Assembly (NCBI GenBank): GCA_900544445.1
Contig: UQVK01000111.1
Span: 1 to 11,952 of the forward strand
From: an uncultured Lachnospiraceae bacterium
GTDB lineage: Bacteria; Bacillota; Clostridia; Lachnospirales; Lachnospiraceae
Direction of reading: 5' to 3'
DNA: 11,952 nt
Shown here: positions 1-7,389 of the stretch, piece by piece
Layout: every line of letters starts with the position of its first letter
Position numbering within the stretch: position 1 is the stretch's first letter
Position numbers and translations under genes: made by a program
Notes under the pieces: generated by a model
The model's database searches: none
Seen by the model: only the letters and a program-made list of their open reading frames with translations
What the model was told of the DNA's origin: nothing

Positions 1-117
1 CTGAATAATTCTTTTTGGAATTTTCAGGGTTGCATTACTGTTTATTTGTCAAGGTACTTTGCAGGCTTTTTCAGCCTTCCGGCCCTTTCAGGCCTTCGTG
101 CTTTTCTCAGCCGCAAC
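1..117 (-). other. Probable leader of a stable RNA (rRNA) operon continuing off the left edge
   Basis: On the minus strand this stretch lies directly downstream of two tandem strong promoters and has no open frame with a ribosome binding site. It is rich in short hairpins, followed by the phrase ACCTTGACAAATAAACAGT (minus strand, about 39-57). That phrase resembles the CTTTGAAAACTAAACA-type boxA-like motif of Firmicute rRNA leaders. An imperfect palindrome (TGAAAATTC / GAATTATTCA) occupies the first 25 bases and could be part of a processing stem. The layout is what is known for rrn leaders. The structural RNA itself is not in the window, so the rRNA assignment is inference; a tRNA operon is the main alternative. 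Confidence 0.5.
63..111 (-). repeat. Three consecutive short hairpins in the leader
   Basis: Three small inverted repeats follow each other with 4-5 base spacers: AGGCT/AGCCT at 63-77, GGCC/GGCC at 81-94 and GCT/AGC at 100-111. In minus-strand reading the loops are purine-rich (GAAAA, TGAAAG, GAGAAA) and the units look like variants of one theme, GGCtgaaaaaGCC. They lie just downstream of the inferred start of promoter P2, so they would form in the leader RNA. Confidence 0.55.
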
Positions 118-124
118 GGTGATT

Positions 125-153
125 ATCTTATCACATGTTGTTTCTCAAGTCAA
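125..153 (-). promoter_or_regulatory. Promoter P2, stable-RNA type
   Basis: Minus strand: -35 TTGACT at 148-153, a 17-base spacer and -10 TAAGAT at 125-130 preceded by TGA (extended -10). A-tracts lie directly upstream at about 156-177, like an UP element. The predicted start is near 118. Spacing is ideal and the -35 matches 5 of 6 consensus bases. Together with P1, 93 bases upstream, this resembles the tandem P1/P2 arrangement of bacterial rRNA operons. Confidence 0.75.
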
Positions 154-193
154 GCACTTTTTTCAACTTTTTTTAATTCAGTTGATTTTGTTT

Positions 194-212
194 TCCACCG
201 TTCCGCGGTGGA
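194..212 (-). other. Hairpin at the 5' end of the P1 transcript
   Basis: A perfect 7-bp inverted repeat TCCACCG / CGGTGGA with a 5-base loop. It sits at the predicted start of the P1 RNA on the minus strand. Minus-strand reading leaves no T tract after it, so it is not an intrinsic terminator for P1. It may stabilise the 5' end of the RNA or be an operator-like site. On the plus strand it is followed by GTTTTAG, a poor terminator, and there is no plus-strand gene to end. Confidence 0.5.
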
Positions 213-217
213 GTTTT

Positions 218-247
218 AGTATAGCACCAGTATTCTCCATATGTCAA
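218..247 (-). promoter_or_regulatory. Promoter P1, near-consensus sigma-A type
   Basis: Minus strand: consensus -35 TTGACA at 242-247, an 18-base spacer and -10 TATACT at 218-223. An A-rich tract upstream (about 248-280) looks like an UP element. The predicted start is near 211. It lies about 90 bases downstream of the cvpA-like stop with no gene of its own between it and P2, so it most likely drives the RNA operon beyond the left edge. Confidence 0.75.
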
Positions 248-339
248 CAATTTTTTACAGATTCTTTTTACTTTTTTTCAACCTGTTCTTTACATACCAG
301 ATTTTGTGATTTTAAATCTATATCTTGTGTTTTCTTTCC

Positions 340-834
340 TTATAATGAATTGGCGGAAACGGACTGCAGCCATTCCGTAATACGGTTTGCTTCATAGAGC
401 TTCATCAGCCATTCGCTTTCCTGCGTCCAGATCATAATCTGTGCGCCAAATTCACCGGTGGGAAATGCGTGAATAATGCAGTACATAATCCATGCCCCCA
501 CGATCACCTCTGCGATTCCTGCCGCCAGACCGAGCAGGCGGTTCAGAAAGCTGATGATCGGAAGCTTCGCAATCGCTTTCAGGGATTTCATGATGATTCC
601 GAACAGGTGCAGAACGATTCCCGTAATAATCAGAAGAATGACCGAAATGATACCGTTTTTCATATCGTCTGCCCGGAAGCTGCTGACAGCCATGAGCAGC
701 AACGCCAGGACGAACAGCGCTGCCACCAGAGAAATCAAACGGTAAATCTCCTCGGCAAAGCCGTTCTTATACCCTCTCCAGGCGCGCCATACGGCAAGGA
801 GAAGAAGCGCCGGAAGCAGCAGGTTAATATTCAT
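340..834 (-). CDS. CvpA-family integral membrane protein
   Basis: A 164-residue hydrophobic protein with about four membrane segments (roughly residues 2-16, 30-52, 58-82 and 98-124). The early motif WRAWRGYKNGFAEEIYRLIS matches the start of CvpA/YshB-type proteins, where a short first helix is followed by a K/R-G-F motif. CvpA was named for colicin V production in E. coli; its role in Firmicutes is poorly defined, and the protein is expected in the cytoplasmic membrane. The start has a GAGGA ribosome binding site eight bases upstream. It lies 14 bases after the DUF5711-like gene, so the two are almost certainly cotranscribed. No terminator is evident before the P1 promoter downstream. Confidence 0.75.
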   Translation of the reverse strand: MNINLLLPALLLLAVWRAWRGYKNGFAEEIYRLISLVAALFVLALLLMAVSSFRADDMKNGIISVILLIITGIVLHLFGIIMKSLKAIAKLPIISFLNRLLGLAAGIAEVIVGAWIMYCIIHAFPTGEFGAQIMIWTQESEWLMKLYEANRITEWLQSVSANSL

Positions 835-848
835 TGGTAAATCCTCGC

Positions 849-2051
849 TTATCTCATTTCAATGATGTCAATGCTTTCCTGAGAGACCGCAAGATACCTG
901 TTCCCACGGATCGGCGCGAACAGGAGATAGGGTGTCTGGAAATCGCCGTTAAACCGCTCCACACCATTCATATTGGCAAGAAGGCACTGCGTTTCATTAT
1001 AAATAATAATATTGTCCTTTCGGAAAATAATATCCTTGTAATCCATATCAAAATACAGGGATGTTTCCACCAGGCCGGATGTGTTGTAAACATCCAGTCT
1101 GTATTTTCCATTTCCCGTGGTATCCAGGAAGACAAGGCCAATATGGCTTTCATTATAGAAGATACTTTGGATTTCTTCATTCAGAAGAACATCCGCCACG
1201 CTTTTGGGCCGCTGGCCGCCGCCATAGATCACCAGCCTGTTGTCCGCCACTGCAAATGAGGTGTCATTGTTCAAAAAAGCCAGAAAGGGAATCACAGCGT
1301 CTGCATAATCAGAACCGCTGACGAAGTTATCCACATAGTTCTGTCCCACTGAACTGAAGTTATAGAATGCGACACTGCTTTTCGCCGTACCATTGTCCAC
1401 CGTCAGGTAAGAAACTGCCAGGAGTGTGCCGTCAGGAGACAAAGCAAGGGCCGAAGGGTATCCGCTGTTCTGCATGGTCGTCCTGATATAGGCAATCGTC
1501 TCTCCCATAGAACTGTAGAGATAGATCCATGTGATTCCCGTATCCTCCAGAACGGCAGCAACCATTCCGCTTTCGGATACGGCGATTTCCCGGATCGGCA
1601 GGTTGGTGTCGATCTCAATATAATTTCCATCCTGGCTGATGCTGTATATGATATGGCCATTATAATCCGCAACCGCCACTTTGCTTCCGGCCACACGAAC
1701 CATGGGTTCCTGCATCTCATAGGCCTGATTCCATACCGCATTCCCTTTTGCATCCGTATAACTGATTCCATCGCCGCTGTAGGAAAGAAAACCATTTCCA
1801 TAGCTCAGGCAGACAGAGCTGTCATACTGCTGCCGGGCGATGGAGGACAGGATCACATAGCTTGTATATACCTGGTTCTTCAACTGCACATAAACAAGCG
1901 TTCCAAGAAGCGCAAAAACAAAAATGACAAACAGCGTTCTCCCAAAGACAGCCAGCCGGTGCTTCTGAATCAACGCGCCAAAATCGCGTGACTGAGCTTC
2001 ACCGGCTTTCCGTTCCGCTTTTTTCTGCAGATAAGTCCGTACATTGATCAT
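849..2051 (-). CDS. DUF5711-like membrane-anchored propeller protein
   Basis: A 400-residue protein of unknown function. A basic cytoplasmic N-terminus (about 1-33) precedes one transmembrane helix (34-56, FVIFVFALLGTLVYV). A long extracytoplasmic domain follows with repeated beta-strand patterns and turns such as SPDGTLLAVS and SESGMVAAV, typical of beta-propeller blades. It fits the DUF5711 family of Clostridia. The start at 2051 is preferred because AAAAGGAA lies five bases upstream. A longer frame opens at 2099 but has no ribosome binding site and coincides with the expected transcription start from the TATACT box at 2107-2112. It is followed closely by the cvpA-like gene. A cell-envelope role is only inferred from topology. 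Confidence 0.7.
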   Translation of the reverse strand: MINVRTYLQKKAERKAGEAQSRDFGALIQKHRLAVFGRTLFVIFVFALLGTLVYVQLKNQVYTSYVILSSIARQQYDSSVCLSYGNGFLSYSGDGISYTDAKGNAVWNQAYEMQEPMVRVAGSKVAVADYNGHIIYSISQDGNYIEIDTNLPIREIAVSESGMVAAVLEDTGITWIYLYSSMGETIAYIRTTMQNSGYPSALALSPDGTLLAVSYLTVDNGTAKSSVAFYNFSSVGQNYVDNFVSGSDYADAVIPFLAFLNNDTSFAVADNRLVIYGGGQRPKSVADVLLNEEIQSIFYNESHIGLVFLDTTGNGKYRLDVYNTSGLVETSLYFDMDYKDIIFRKDNIIIYNETQCLLANMNGVERFNGDFQTPYLLFAPIRGNRYLAVSQESIDIIEMR

Positions 2052-2106
2052 GGAAATTCCTTTTCTGTTCTCTGCTGTTACTATGGCAATAAAAGACATC
2101 TACGAT

Positions 2107-2135
2107 AGTATATCACAAACTTCTGCATTTTGCGA
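2107..2135 (-). promoter_or_regulatory. Candidate promoter of the DUF5711-cvpA unit
   Basis: Minus strand: -10 TATACT at 2107-2112. With a 17-base spacer the -35 would be TCGCAA (2130-2135), a weak match. The predicted start is near 2100, about 50 bases ahead of the chosen start codon at 2051. Confidence 0.5.
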
Positions 2136-2194
2136 CCTCTACCATTTTCTCTTACCATGCCGGTTCCCCCGACGCCTGAACAGCAGAAAATGCC

Positions 2195-3580
2195 CTATTC
2201 CTGTGGAAGAAGGATTTCTTGTCCCGGAATGAGGTGGTTCGGATCATCCAGCTGATTCAGCGTTGCAATCTCTTCCACTCTGTCTGTATTCCCATACTGG
2301 CGTCTGCAGATCGCCGCAAGATTGTCTCCACGCTGGACGATATAACTCACCGTTCCGGCCGCTGCGGCCTGTTCTGATGTTATGGCCTCTCCGTCCGCCT
2401 CTGTCATTTCAGCCGCTGCAGTGTCCGTACCTTCCGCTGCCGTTGAAGAGCCTGCCTCCTGTGAAGTATCCGCCTCTGTCACAGGGGCTGACGCCGTTTC
2501 CTCAGTCGAAACCGCTTCCGTGTTCTGTTCGCTCTCCGAAGCCGGTTCCACATCCACGGAGGTTTCCTCCTGTCCGAACACATCCGTGGAAAGAACCGGA
2601 AGCGTTTCCGCTGTCGCTGCATCTGCCCCATCCTCTGAAGGCGCAAGCTGCGTCTCTTCCACGATGAGGGTTCCGCCGCCGGAACTGCCGGATCCGTTTC
2701 CGCCGTTTCCGCTTTCTCCTCTCAGTTCATCCAGCGCCTGGCCGAAAAAATTCCCCGCCTCTTCCGCATCCTGATATCCGTTAACGGATGTTACCGCAGC
2801 CGCGCAAAGCCCAAGAAGTACAGCCAGCGCAGCTGCCTTTATCCGGAAGGATGTCCGCCTTTCGCTTCTGCCTTTGTCCAGCAAAGCGCTGCGGGCTCTT
2901 CCCGGGGCTTTGCCGGATCCCTTTGTCCGGTCTGACATGGCGTCTGCCCTGCTTCGCTCCCGGGATCTGAGCCTTAATGCCGCTTCCCGTCCGGTCTGCG
3001 CGGCGTGGATCATCTTTTCCTCCTGCGGCTGCTCCGCTCTGCCGTTCTCTTCTTTTCCTTCCTTTTCTTCGCTCTGCCTGTCATTTTTCAGGTCATACGC
3101 CATCGGGCTCCGCCTGATTCTGCGCGGTTCCTGCATTTCCTCCGGGGAGTTCTCCGGCTTTCTTGCAGCTCTGTGCCTGACCTCCACCGTTTTCTCCCCG
3201 GGCTGGTTCTGGTGCATGGCGATCAGATAGGACTGCATGTCCTCATTCTGCTCATAAAAAATGAAATAACCGTCCAGCGGCGCGGAATAACCGTCTTCAA
3301 AAAAGGCCCATGCCTCCTTTTCATCGAAGGTCACCTCGCCGATTCTGCGCTGAAGGGCAAAATATCTGCTTTCCATCAGTTCCCAGCCCGGCTCCTCCTT
3401 TGCCGCGCCGTAAATAAAGTAATAGGAAATTTCTCCTTCCTGCTCCCGCTTCCCGTAAAGACAGAAATCCGCTTCATTTTCCCGGTACTGGGTGAGCAGG
3501 GTATGTACATAATCCTCCATGTAAATTTTATGACAGGGGTCCGTCTCCCCCGTCTGTATCACATTCTTCGGAATCTGCAT
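2195..3580 (-). CDS. Single-pass membrane protein with C-terminal LysM domain
   Basis: A 461-residue protein in four parts. Residues 1-125 form a folded-looking, aromatic- and acid-rich domain that I do not recognise. Residues 126-245 are a charged, probably disordered Arg/Glu-rich segment. A transmembrane helix spans about 246-266 (KAAALAVLLGLCAAAVTSV) after a basic patch (RSERRTSFRIK), which predicts a cytoplasmic N-terminus. A long Ser/Thr/Ala/Glu linker covers 280-408. A LysM domain at 411-460 starts YIVQRGDNLAAICRRQYGN and ends LIPGQEILLP. LysM binds N-acetylglucosamine-containing glycans, so the C-terminus is expected to contact peptidoglycan outside the membrane. The start is supported by AAAGGCGGTGA upstream. 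It appears to be a single-gene unit between the galM terminator and the DUF5711 promoter. No catalytic domain is visible. Confidence 0.75.
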   Translation of the reverse strand: MQIPKNVIQTGETDPCHKIYMEDYVHTLLTQYRENEADFCLYGKREQEGEISYYFIYGAAKEEPGWELMESRYFALQRRIGEVTFDEKEAWAFFEDGYSAPLDGYFIFYEQNEDMQSYLIAMHQNQPGEKTVEVRHRAARKPENSPEEMQEPRRIRRSPMAYDLKNDRQSEEKEGKEENGRAEQPQEEKMIHAAQTGREAALRLRSRERSRADAMSDRTKGSGKAPGRARSALLDKGRSERRTSFRIKAAALAVLLGLCAAAVTSVNGYQDAEEAGNFFGQALDELRGESGNGGNGSGSSGGGTLIVEETQLAPSEDGADAATAETLPVLSTDVFGQEETSVDVEPASESEQNTEAVSTEETASAPVTEADTSQEAGSSTAAEGTDTAAAEMTEADGEAITSEQAAAAGTVSYIVQRGDNLAAICRRQYGNTDRVEEIATLNQLDDPNHLIPGQEILLPQE

Positions 3581-3604
3581 GCCGTCACCGCCTTTTTTTC
3601 TTTC

Positions 3605-3613
3605 AATATAGCA
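3605..3613 (-). promoter_or_regulatory. Candidate extended -10 promoter of the LysM gene
   Basis: Minus strand TGCTATATT, an extended -10 box (TGn plus TATATT), 25 bases upstream of the LysM start codon. The corresponding -35 (TAAAAT at 3628-3633) is a poor match. It lies after the galM terminator, where an independent promoter is needed. Confidence 0.4.
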
Positions 3614-3682
3614 GAGAAGGGGCGCATATTTTATCGGAACCTGCGGCCGATTCCATTTTTTTCCTGTCAGAAAGGAAGCCTA

Positions 3683-3722
3683 AACGACAAAACAAAAGGG
3701 GAAAGGATGCACTCCTTTCCCC
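3683..3722 (-). terminator. Intrinsic terminator after galM
   Basis: Minus strand: a perfect 10-bp stem GGGGAAAGGA / TCCTTTCCCC with a 5-base loop (3698-3722), followed by TTTTGTTTTGTCGTTT. It begins 18 bases after the galM stop and would end the pfkA-dnaX-ybaB-recR-galM transcript. An outer 6-bp pairing (AAGCCT / AGGCTT) flanks it. Confidence 0.92.
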
Positions 3723-3740
3723 GGTCAGGCTTTTTCATAA

Positions 3741-4775
3741 TTATTCAAAGCGGAAAATGGTGGTGGTATGATATTCCCTGTCAGGGCCGAAAACGGCGGA
3801 AGGGAAGTCAGGCTCATTCGCCGTATCCGGATAATACTGGGTTTCCAGACAGAACGCCCCTCTGCGTCCATAGTTGGCTCCTCCCTTGCCAGTGCGTTCA
3901 GACAGGCCATTTGCCGTGTAGAACTGCACACCGGGCAGGTCAGTATAAACCTTCAGCGTTCTGTTCCCGGAAGGATTCTGCGCACAGGCAACCAGGCGTA
4001 CGCTTCCGTCATATCCGTTCAGACACCAGTTGTGATCATAACCTCCCACCATGGTCAGCTGGTCCCAGTCTGCGTCAATCTCATCACCGATCCTCTTCGG
4101 TGCACGGAAATCCATGGGTGTTCCTTCTACAGGAAGGAGTTTGCCGGTGGGAATGGCGCCGGGCACGATCTCCGTGAAGGTATCCGCATGCAGCGTCATC
4201 ACATGGTCAGCGATGTCTCCCGCATCGTGGCCGTCCAGATTGAAATAGGTATGGTTCGTCATGTTCAGGATCGTCTTTTTGTCACTGATTCCATCATATT
4301 CCAGCTTCAGCTCGTTCTCTTCGGTCAGGGTATAGGTGATTTTCAGCTTCTTGTTTCCCGGAAAGCCCAACTCGCCGTCTGCCATGTCCAGAGAAAAGGT
4401 GACGCTGTTATCTCCTTCCTGCGCAGCCCATACCCGCTTATGGCTTCCCAGCTCCTTATGGCTGTGAAGATTGTTAACACCGTCGTTCACATCCAGCTGA
4501 TATTCCTTTCCGTCAATGGAAAAACGTGCGCCCGCGATCCGGTTGGCATTGGGCGCGATCACCGCACCGAAAAAGCTGTCATTATCAAAATATTCTTCCA
4601 ACGTGTCGTATCCCATCACCACGTCGGCACATTTTCCTTCCTTATCGGGAACGATAAGGCGCACGAGGATGGCTCCAAAATCCGTCACCACTGCCTTCAT
4701 TCCTCTGCTGTTTTCCAGCGTATAGAGGGTAACCTCTTTTCCGTCCTTTGATACCCCAAATTTTTCCTTCTGCAT
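3741..4775 (-). CDS. galM: Galactose mutarotase (aldose 1-epimerase)
   Basis: A 344-residue cytoplasmic enzyme that interconverts alpha and beta anomers of D-galactose and related aldoses, feeding the Leloir pathway. The full length matches the GalM family. Visible conserved elements are NRIAG (78-82), NLHSH (102-106), NMTNHTYFNL (171-180, with the presumed acid His175), GGYDHN (244-249, Asp247) and CLETQYYPD (309-317, with the presumed base Glu311). These correspond to the substrate-binding Arg/His/Asp and catalytic His/Glu of characterised GalM. AGGAGGG at 4784-4790 gives a strong start. It follows recR by 41 bases and no convincing promoter lies between, so it is probably the last gene of the operon. 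No other galactose genes are in the window; a different aldose could be the main substrate. Confidence 0.93.
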   Translation of the reverse strand: MQKEKFGVSKDGKEVTLYTLENSRGMKAVVTDFGAILVRLIVPDKEGKCADVVMGYDTLEEYFDNDSFFGAVIAPNANRIAGARFSIDGKEYQLDVNDGVNNLHSHKELGSHKRVWAAQEGDNSVTFSLDMADGELGFPGNKKLKITYTLTEENELKLEYDGISDKKTILNMTNHTYFNLDGHDAGDIADHVMTLHADTFTEIVPGAIPTGKLLPVEGTPMDFRAPKRIGDEIDADWDQLTMVGGYDHNWCLNGYDGSVRLVACAQNPSGNRTLKVYTDLPGVQFYTANGLSERTGKGGANYGRRGAFCLETQYYPDTANEPDFPSAVFGPDREYHTTTIFRFE

Positions 4776-4816
4776 TTTAAAAACCCTCCTTTTTGTATAC
4801 TTTTTTCGTTTTCAGG

Positions 4817-5413
4817 CTACATTTCCGTCCTGCCCTCCAGCGCGCGCAGAAGGGTGACCTCGTCGATGTACTCCAGATCTCCTCCCACAGGAACGCCGCT
4901 GGCGATTCTCGTCACCTTAATGCCGGTCGGTTTGATCAGCTTTCCGATATACATGGCCGTTGTTTCGCCCTCCAGGCTGGAATTGGTGGCGATGATCACT
5001 TCCTTCACATCCCCCTTCAGACGGTGCATCAGCTCCTTGAGCCGGATATCGTTGGGGCCGATCCCCAGCATGGGGGAAATGGCGCCGTGAAGAACGTGAT
5101 AGACGCCTTCATATTTTCCCGTCTTTTCATAGGCCGCCAGGTCGCGGGTATTTTCCACCACCATGATGGTGGTATGGTCGCGTTTTTCATTGGAGCAGAT
5201 GGGGCATTTTTCCGCGTCCGTCAGGGTGAAGCATTCCTCACAGTAGCGCACATGCTCCTTGGCATCCGTCATGGAACGGGCCAGCTTTTCCACCCGTCCC
5301 TTCGGCATGTTGATGATGTGAAAGGCAAGCCGCTGGGCCGACTTGCTGCCGATTCCAGGAAGGGCGGCCAGTTCTTCGATCAGTTGATTAATATATCCGC
5401 TGTAAAGGTCCAT
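4817..5413 (-). CDS. recR: Recombination mediator protein RecR
   Basis: A 198-residue protein, the usual RecR length. RecR acts with RecO (and RecF) to load RecA onto SSB-coated single-stranded DNA during gap and break repair, as a ring-forming DNA clamp. Visible parts are a helix-hairpin-helix ([13 protein letters not shown], 18-30), a four-Cys zinc site (Cys58, 61, 70, 73), a Toprim domain (about 80-170, with [11 protein letters not shown] and [12 protein letters not shown]) and the conserved tail [16 protein letters not shown]. Its ATG overlaps the ybaB TGA by one base (TGATG), so translational coupling is likely. The dnaX-ybaB-recR order is conserved widely in bacteria. Confidence 0.97.
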   Translation of the reverse strand: MDLYSGYINQLIEELAALPGIGSKSAQRLAFHIINMPKGRVEKLARSMTDAKEHVRYCEECFTLTDAEKCPICSNEKRDHTTIMVVENTRDLAAYEKTGKYEGVYHVLHGAISPMLGIGPNDIRLKELMHRLKGDVKEVIIATNSSLEGETTAMYIGKLIKPTGIKVTRIASGVPVGGDLEYIDEVTLLRALEGRTEM

Positions 5414-5760
5414 CAGAACGGGAAGCCTCCGCCCAGGCCGCCGGTCATCTTGCTCATCAGTTCCGTGTTGGCCTCATCCGCCTGACGCAGCGCCTCATTG
5501 GCAGCCGCTACAATCAGATCCTCCAGCATCTCAATATCGTCGGGATCCACCGCTTCTTCGGACAGCTTCACCTTTGTGATCTCCTTCTTTCCCGTCACGG
5601 TGACCTCAACGGCCCCGCCGCCTGCCTTGGCCGTGAACTCCTTCGTCTCCAGCTCCTTCTGGCCTTCCTCCATCTGGCGCTGCATCCTCTGCGCCTGCTT
5701 CATCAGATTATTCATGCTTCCGGGCATTCCGCCTCCGGGAAATCCGCCTCTTTTTGCCAT
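5413..5760 (-). CDS. YbaB/EbfC-family nucleoid-associated protein
   Basis: A 115-residue protein of the YbaB/EbfC family: small dimeric DNA-binding proteins that coat the nucleoid. A Gly/Met-rich N-terminus (about 1-18) is followed by a helix ([19 protein letters not shown]), beta strands ([20 protein letters not shown]) and a C-terminal helix ([16 protein letters not shown]) ending in a Gly-rich tail. GGAGGTAAC upstream is a near-perfect ribosome binding site. It sits between dnaX (30 bases away) and recR (one-base overlap), the classic context. DNA binding is inferred from the family. Confidence 0.95.
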   Translation of the reverse strand: MAKRGGFPGGGMPGSMNNLMKQAQRMQRQMEEGQKELETKEFTAKAGGGAVEVTVTGKKEITKVKLSEEAVDPDDIEMLEDLIVAAANEALRQADEANTELMSKMTGGLGGGFPF

Positions 5761-5790
5761 TTGTTACCTCCATTCATTCACTTTTCGTAT

Positions 5791-7380
5791 TTATTCCATT
5801 TCTATATCCATGTGGATGATTTTGGCCAGATCCACATGGTTTTCTTCAAAATCCCGGTCGCCTCTGCTGACCTGGAAATTGACCTCAATATTTTTCTGGA
5901 CAAATTCGGAGAGCAGCTTTTCCAGCTCCTCCCGGTTGCCTTCCTGTTTCAGGAAATAGTCCGATGCCAGTCCGTCCTCCAGCACGATCATGAGGCGGTT
6001 ATCCCCGCCCAGACTGAGCCTGGCTCTTTTCAGATAAAGCTTCATGGGCATGGCGGTCTGTCCCACCAGCCCCGGCCAGTTTTCCACGATTTTTTTCACA
6101 TCCTCGGGGATGGCCCTGGGAAGTTCGGGACGCTTCTGCGGGCCCGCGGCGTCGGCATTTCCGCCGACTGTATTTCCTGCCGCAGCATTCCCGGCGCCAG
6201 GGGCGGCCTGTACGACGATGCCCTCTTCCATGCGCTGCTCCAACGCGCGGATCCGATCCAGCAGGGATTCCGTATCGGATTCCATCTGGGGCCGGCAGAG
6301 CCGAATCAGAGCGATCTCGATGAGAATCCGCTTCTGCGTCGCATAACGAAGCCTTCCGGACAGCTCGGAAAGCTCTCTGATATAGCGGATGACGGCGTCA
6401 ACCTCCACCATATCCGCTTCCTGAGAAAGCCTGGACAGGTTGTCAGAGGACATATCGATCACATCCTCCATTCCCTCTCCGTCAGAGGTTTTGATGAGAA
6501 GCAGATTTCGCAGGTACCAGGTAAAATCGGATACGAACTGGCCCAGCTCCCTTCCCTGCATCACCACCTCTTCCAGAAGCCTGATACATTCCGTCACATT
6601 GCGCGCAAGCACCGCCCGCAGCAGACGGCTGAACACTTCCGTGTCCACAGCTCCCAGCACGTCCAGCGCGTCGTCATAGGTGAGCGTTTTTCCGTAATGA
6701 AAAGCGATGCACTGATCCAGCAGGCTCAGAGCGTCTCTCATGGAGCCGTCCGCCGCCCTGGCGATGTAGCGCAGCGCCCTTTCCTCCACCTGCTGCCCTT
6801 CCTCTTCCATCAGCTCCCGCATCCGGTCCGCAATGGTTTCAATGGAAATCCGCTTGAAATCATACCGCTGGCAGCGGGACAGGATGGTGACGGGAATCTT
6901 GTGCACCTCGGTGGTCGCCAGAATGAAAATCACGTAGGAGGGCGGCTCCTCCAGGGTTTTCAGCAGCGCATTGAAGGCTCCTATGGAGAGCATATGCACC
7001 TCGTCGATGATGTAAACCTTATATTTTCCCTCCGCCGGTGAGTAGGACACCTCATCCACAATTTCCCGGATGTTGTCCACGCCGTTGTTGGACGCCGCAT
7101 CGATCTCGATCACGTTCATGCTGGCGCCCGCCGCGATGGTGCGGCAGCTCCGGCATTCCCCACAGGGAGAGCCGTCCACCGGATGCTCACAGTTGACGGC
7201 TTTCGCAAAAATTTTCGCTATGGTTGTCTTTCCTGTCCCTCTTGTTCCGCAGAACAGATAAGCGTGACCGATTCTTTCAGCCGCTATCTGGTTCTTCAAT
7301 GTCGTAACAATATGGTCCTGTCCCTTTACGTCCTCAAAACGCTCCGGGCGAAATTTACGGTAAAGAGCTGTATAAGACAT
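5791..7380 (-). CDS. dnaX: DNA polymerase III subunit gamma/tau
   Basis: A 529-residue clamp-loader ATPase that opens the beta sliding clamp and organises the replicative polymerase. Visible motifs are Walker A GTRGTGKT (45-52), zinc-binding Cys64, 73, 76 and 79, Walker B IIDEVHM (124-130), sensor I ILATTE, the SRC motif (168-170) and sensor II GSMRDALSLLDQ (212-223). A helical collar region runs to about 370, then a low-complexity Ala/Gly/Asn stretch, then a C-terminal domain (about 425-529) shorter than E. coli tau. GGGAG lies five bases before the start. It follows pfkA by 62 bases with no visible terminator. A run of seven A occurs near codon 427-430 and is discussed as a finding. Confidence 0.97.
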   Translation of the reverse strand: MSYTALYRKFRPERFEDVKGQDHIVTTLKNQIAAERIGHAYLFCGTRGTGKTTIAKIFAKAVNCEHPVDGSPCGECRSCRTIAAGASMNVIEIDAASNNGVDNIREIVDEVSYSPAEGKYKVYIIDEVHMLSIGAFNALLKTLEEPPSYVIFILATTEVHKIPVTILSRCQRYDFKRISIETIADRMRELMEEEGQQVEERALRYIARAADGSMRDALSLLDQCIAFHYGKTLTYDDALDVLGAVDTEVFSRLLRAVLARNVTECIRLLEEVVMQGRELGQFVSDFTWYLRNLLLIKTSDGEGMEDVIDMSSDNLSRLSQEADMVEVDAVIRYIRELSELSGRLRYATQKRILIEIALIRLCRPQMESDTESLLDRIRALEQRMEEGIVVQAAPGAGNAAAGNTVGGNADAAGPQKRPELPRAIPEDVKKIVENWPGLVGQTAMPMKLYLKRARLSLGGDNRLMIVLEDGLASDYFLKQEGNREELEKLLSEFVQKNIEVNFQVSRGDRDFEENHVDLAKIIHMDIEME

Positions 7381-7389
7381 ATTTACTCC

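Noticed and set aside
47..52. A third TTGACA (minus strand) as promoter P3
   Set aside because: No -10 box lies 16-19 bases downstream (the position reads CCCTGA). It fits better as part of a leader motif.
2052..2099. Longer N-terminus (16 extra residues) for the DUF5711-like protein
   Set aside because: There is no ribosome binding site before 2099, and the TATACT box at 2107-2112 predicts a transcript starting about there. The ATG at 2051 has AAAAGGAA in front.
2129..2192. 8-bp inverted repeat (CATTTTCT / AGAAAATG) after the LysM gene as a terminator
   Set aside because: The arms are AT-rich and about 40 bases apart, with no T tract in the correct place.
4795..4816. TATACA box as an independent galM promoter
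   Set aside because: There is no acceptable -35 at 16-18 bases, and operon read-through from recR explains expression.
5761..7041. Long plus-strand open frame opposite dnaX (426 codons)
   Set aside because: It is a shadow of dnaX, rich in His/Gln/Arg as expected for the antisense of a GC-rich gene, with no ribosome binding site or domain.
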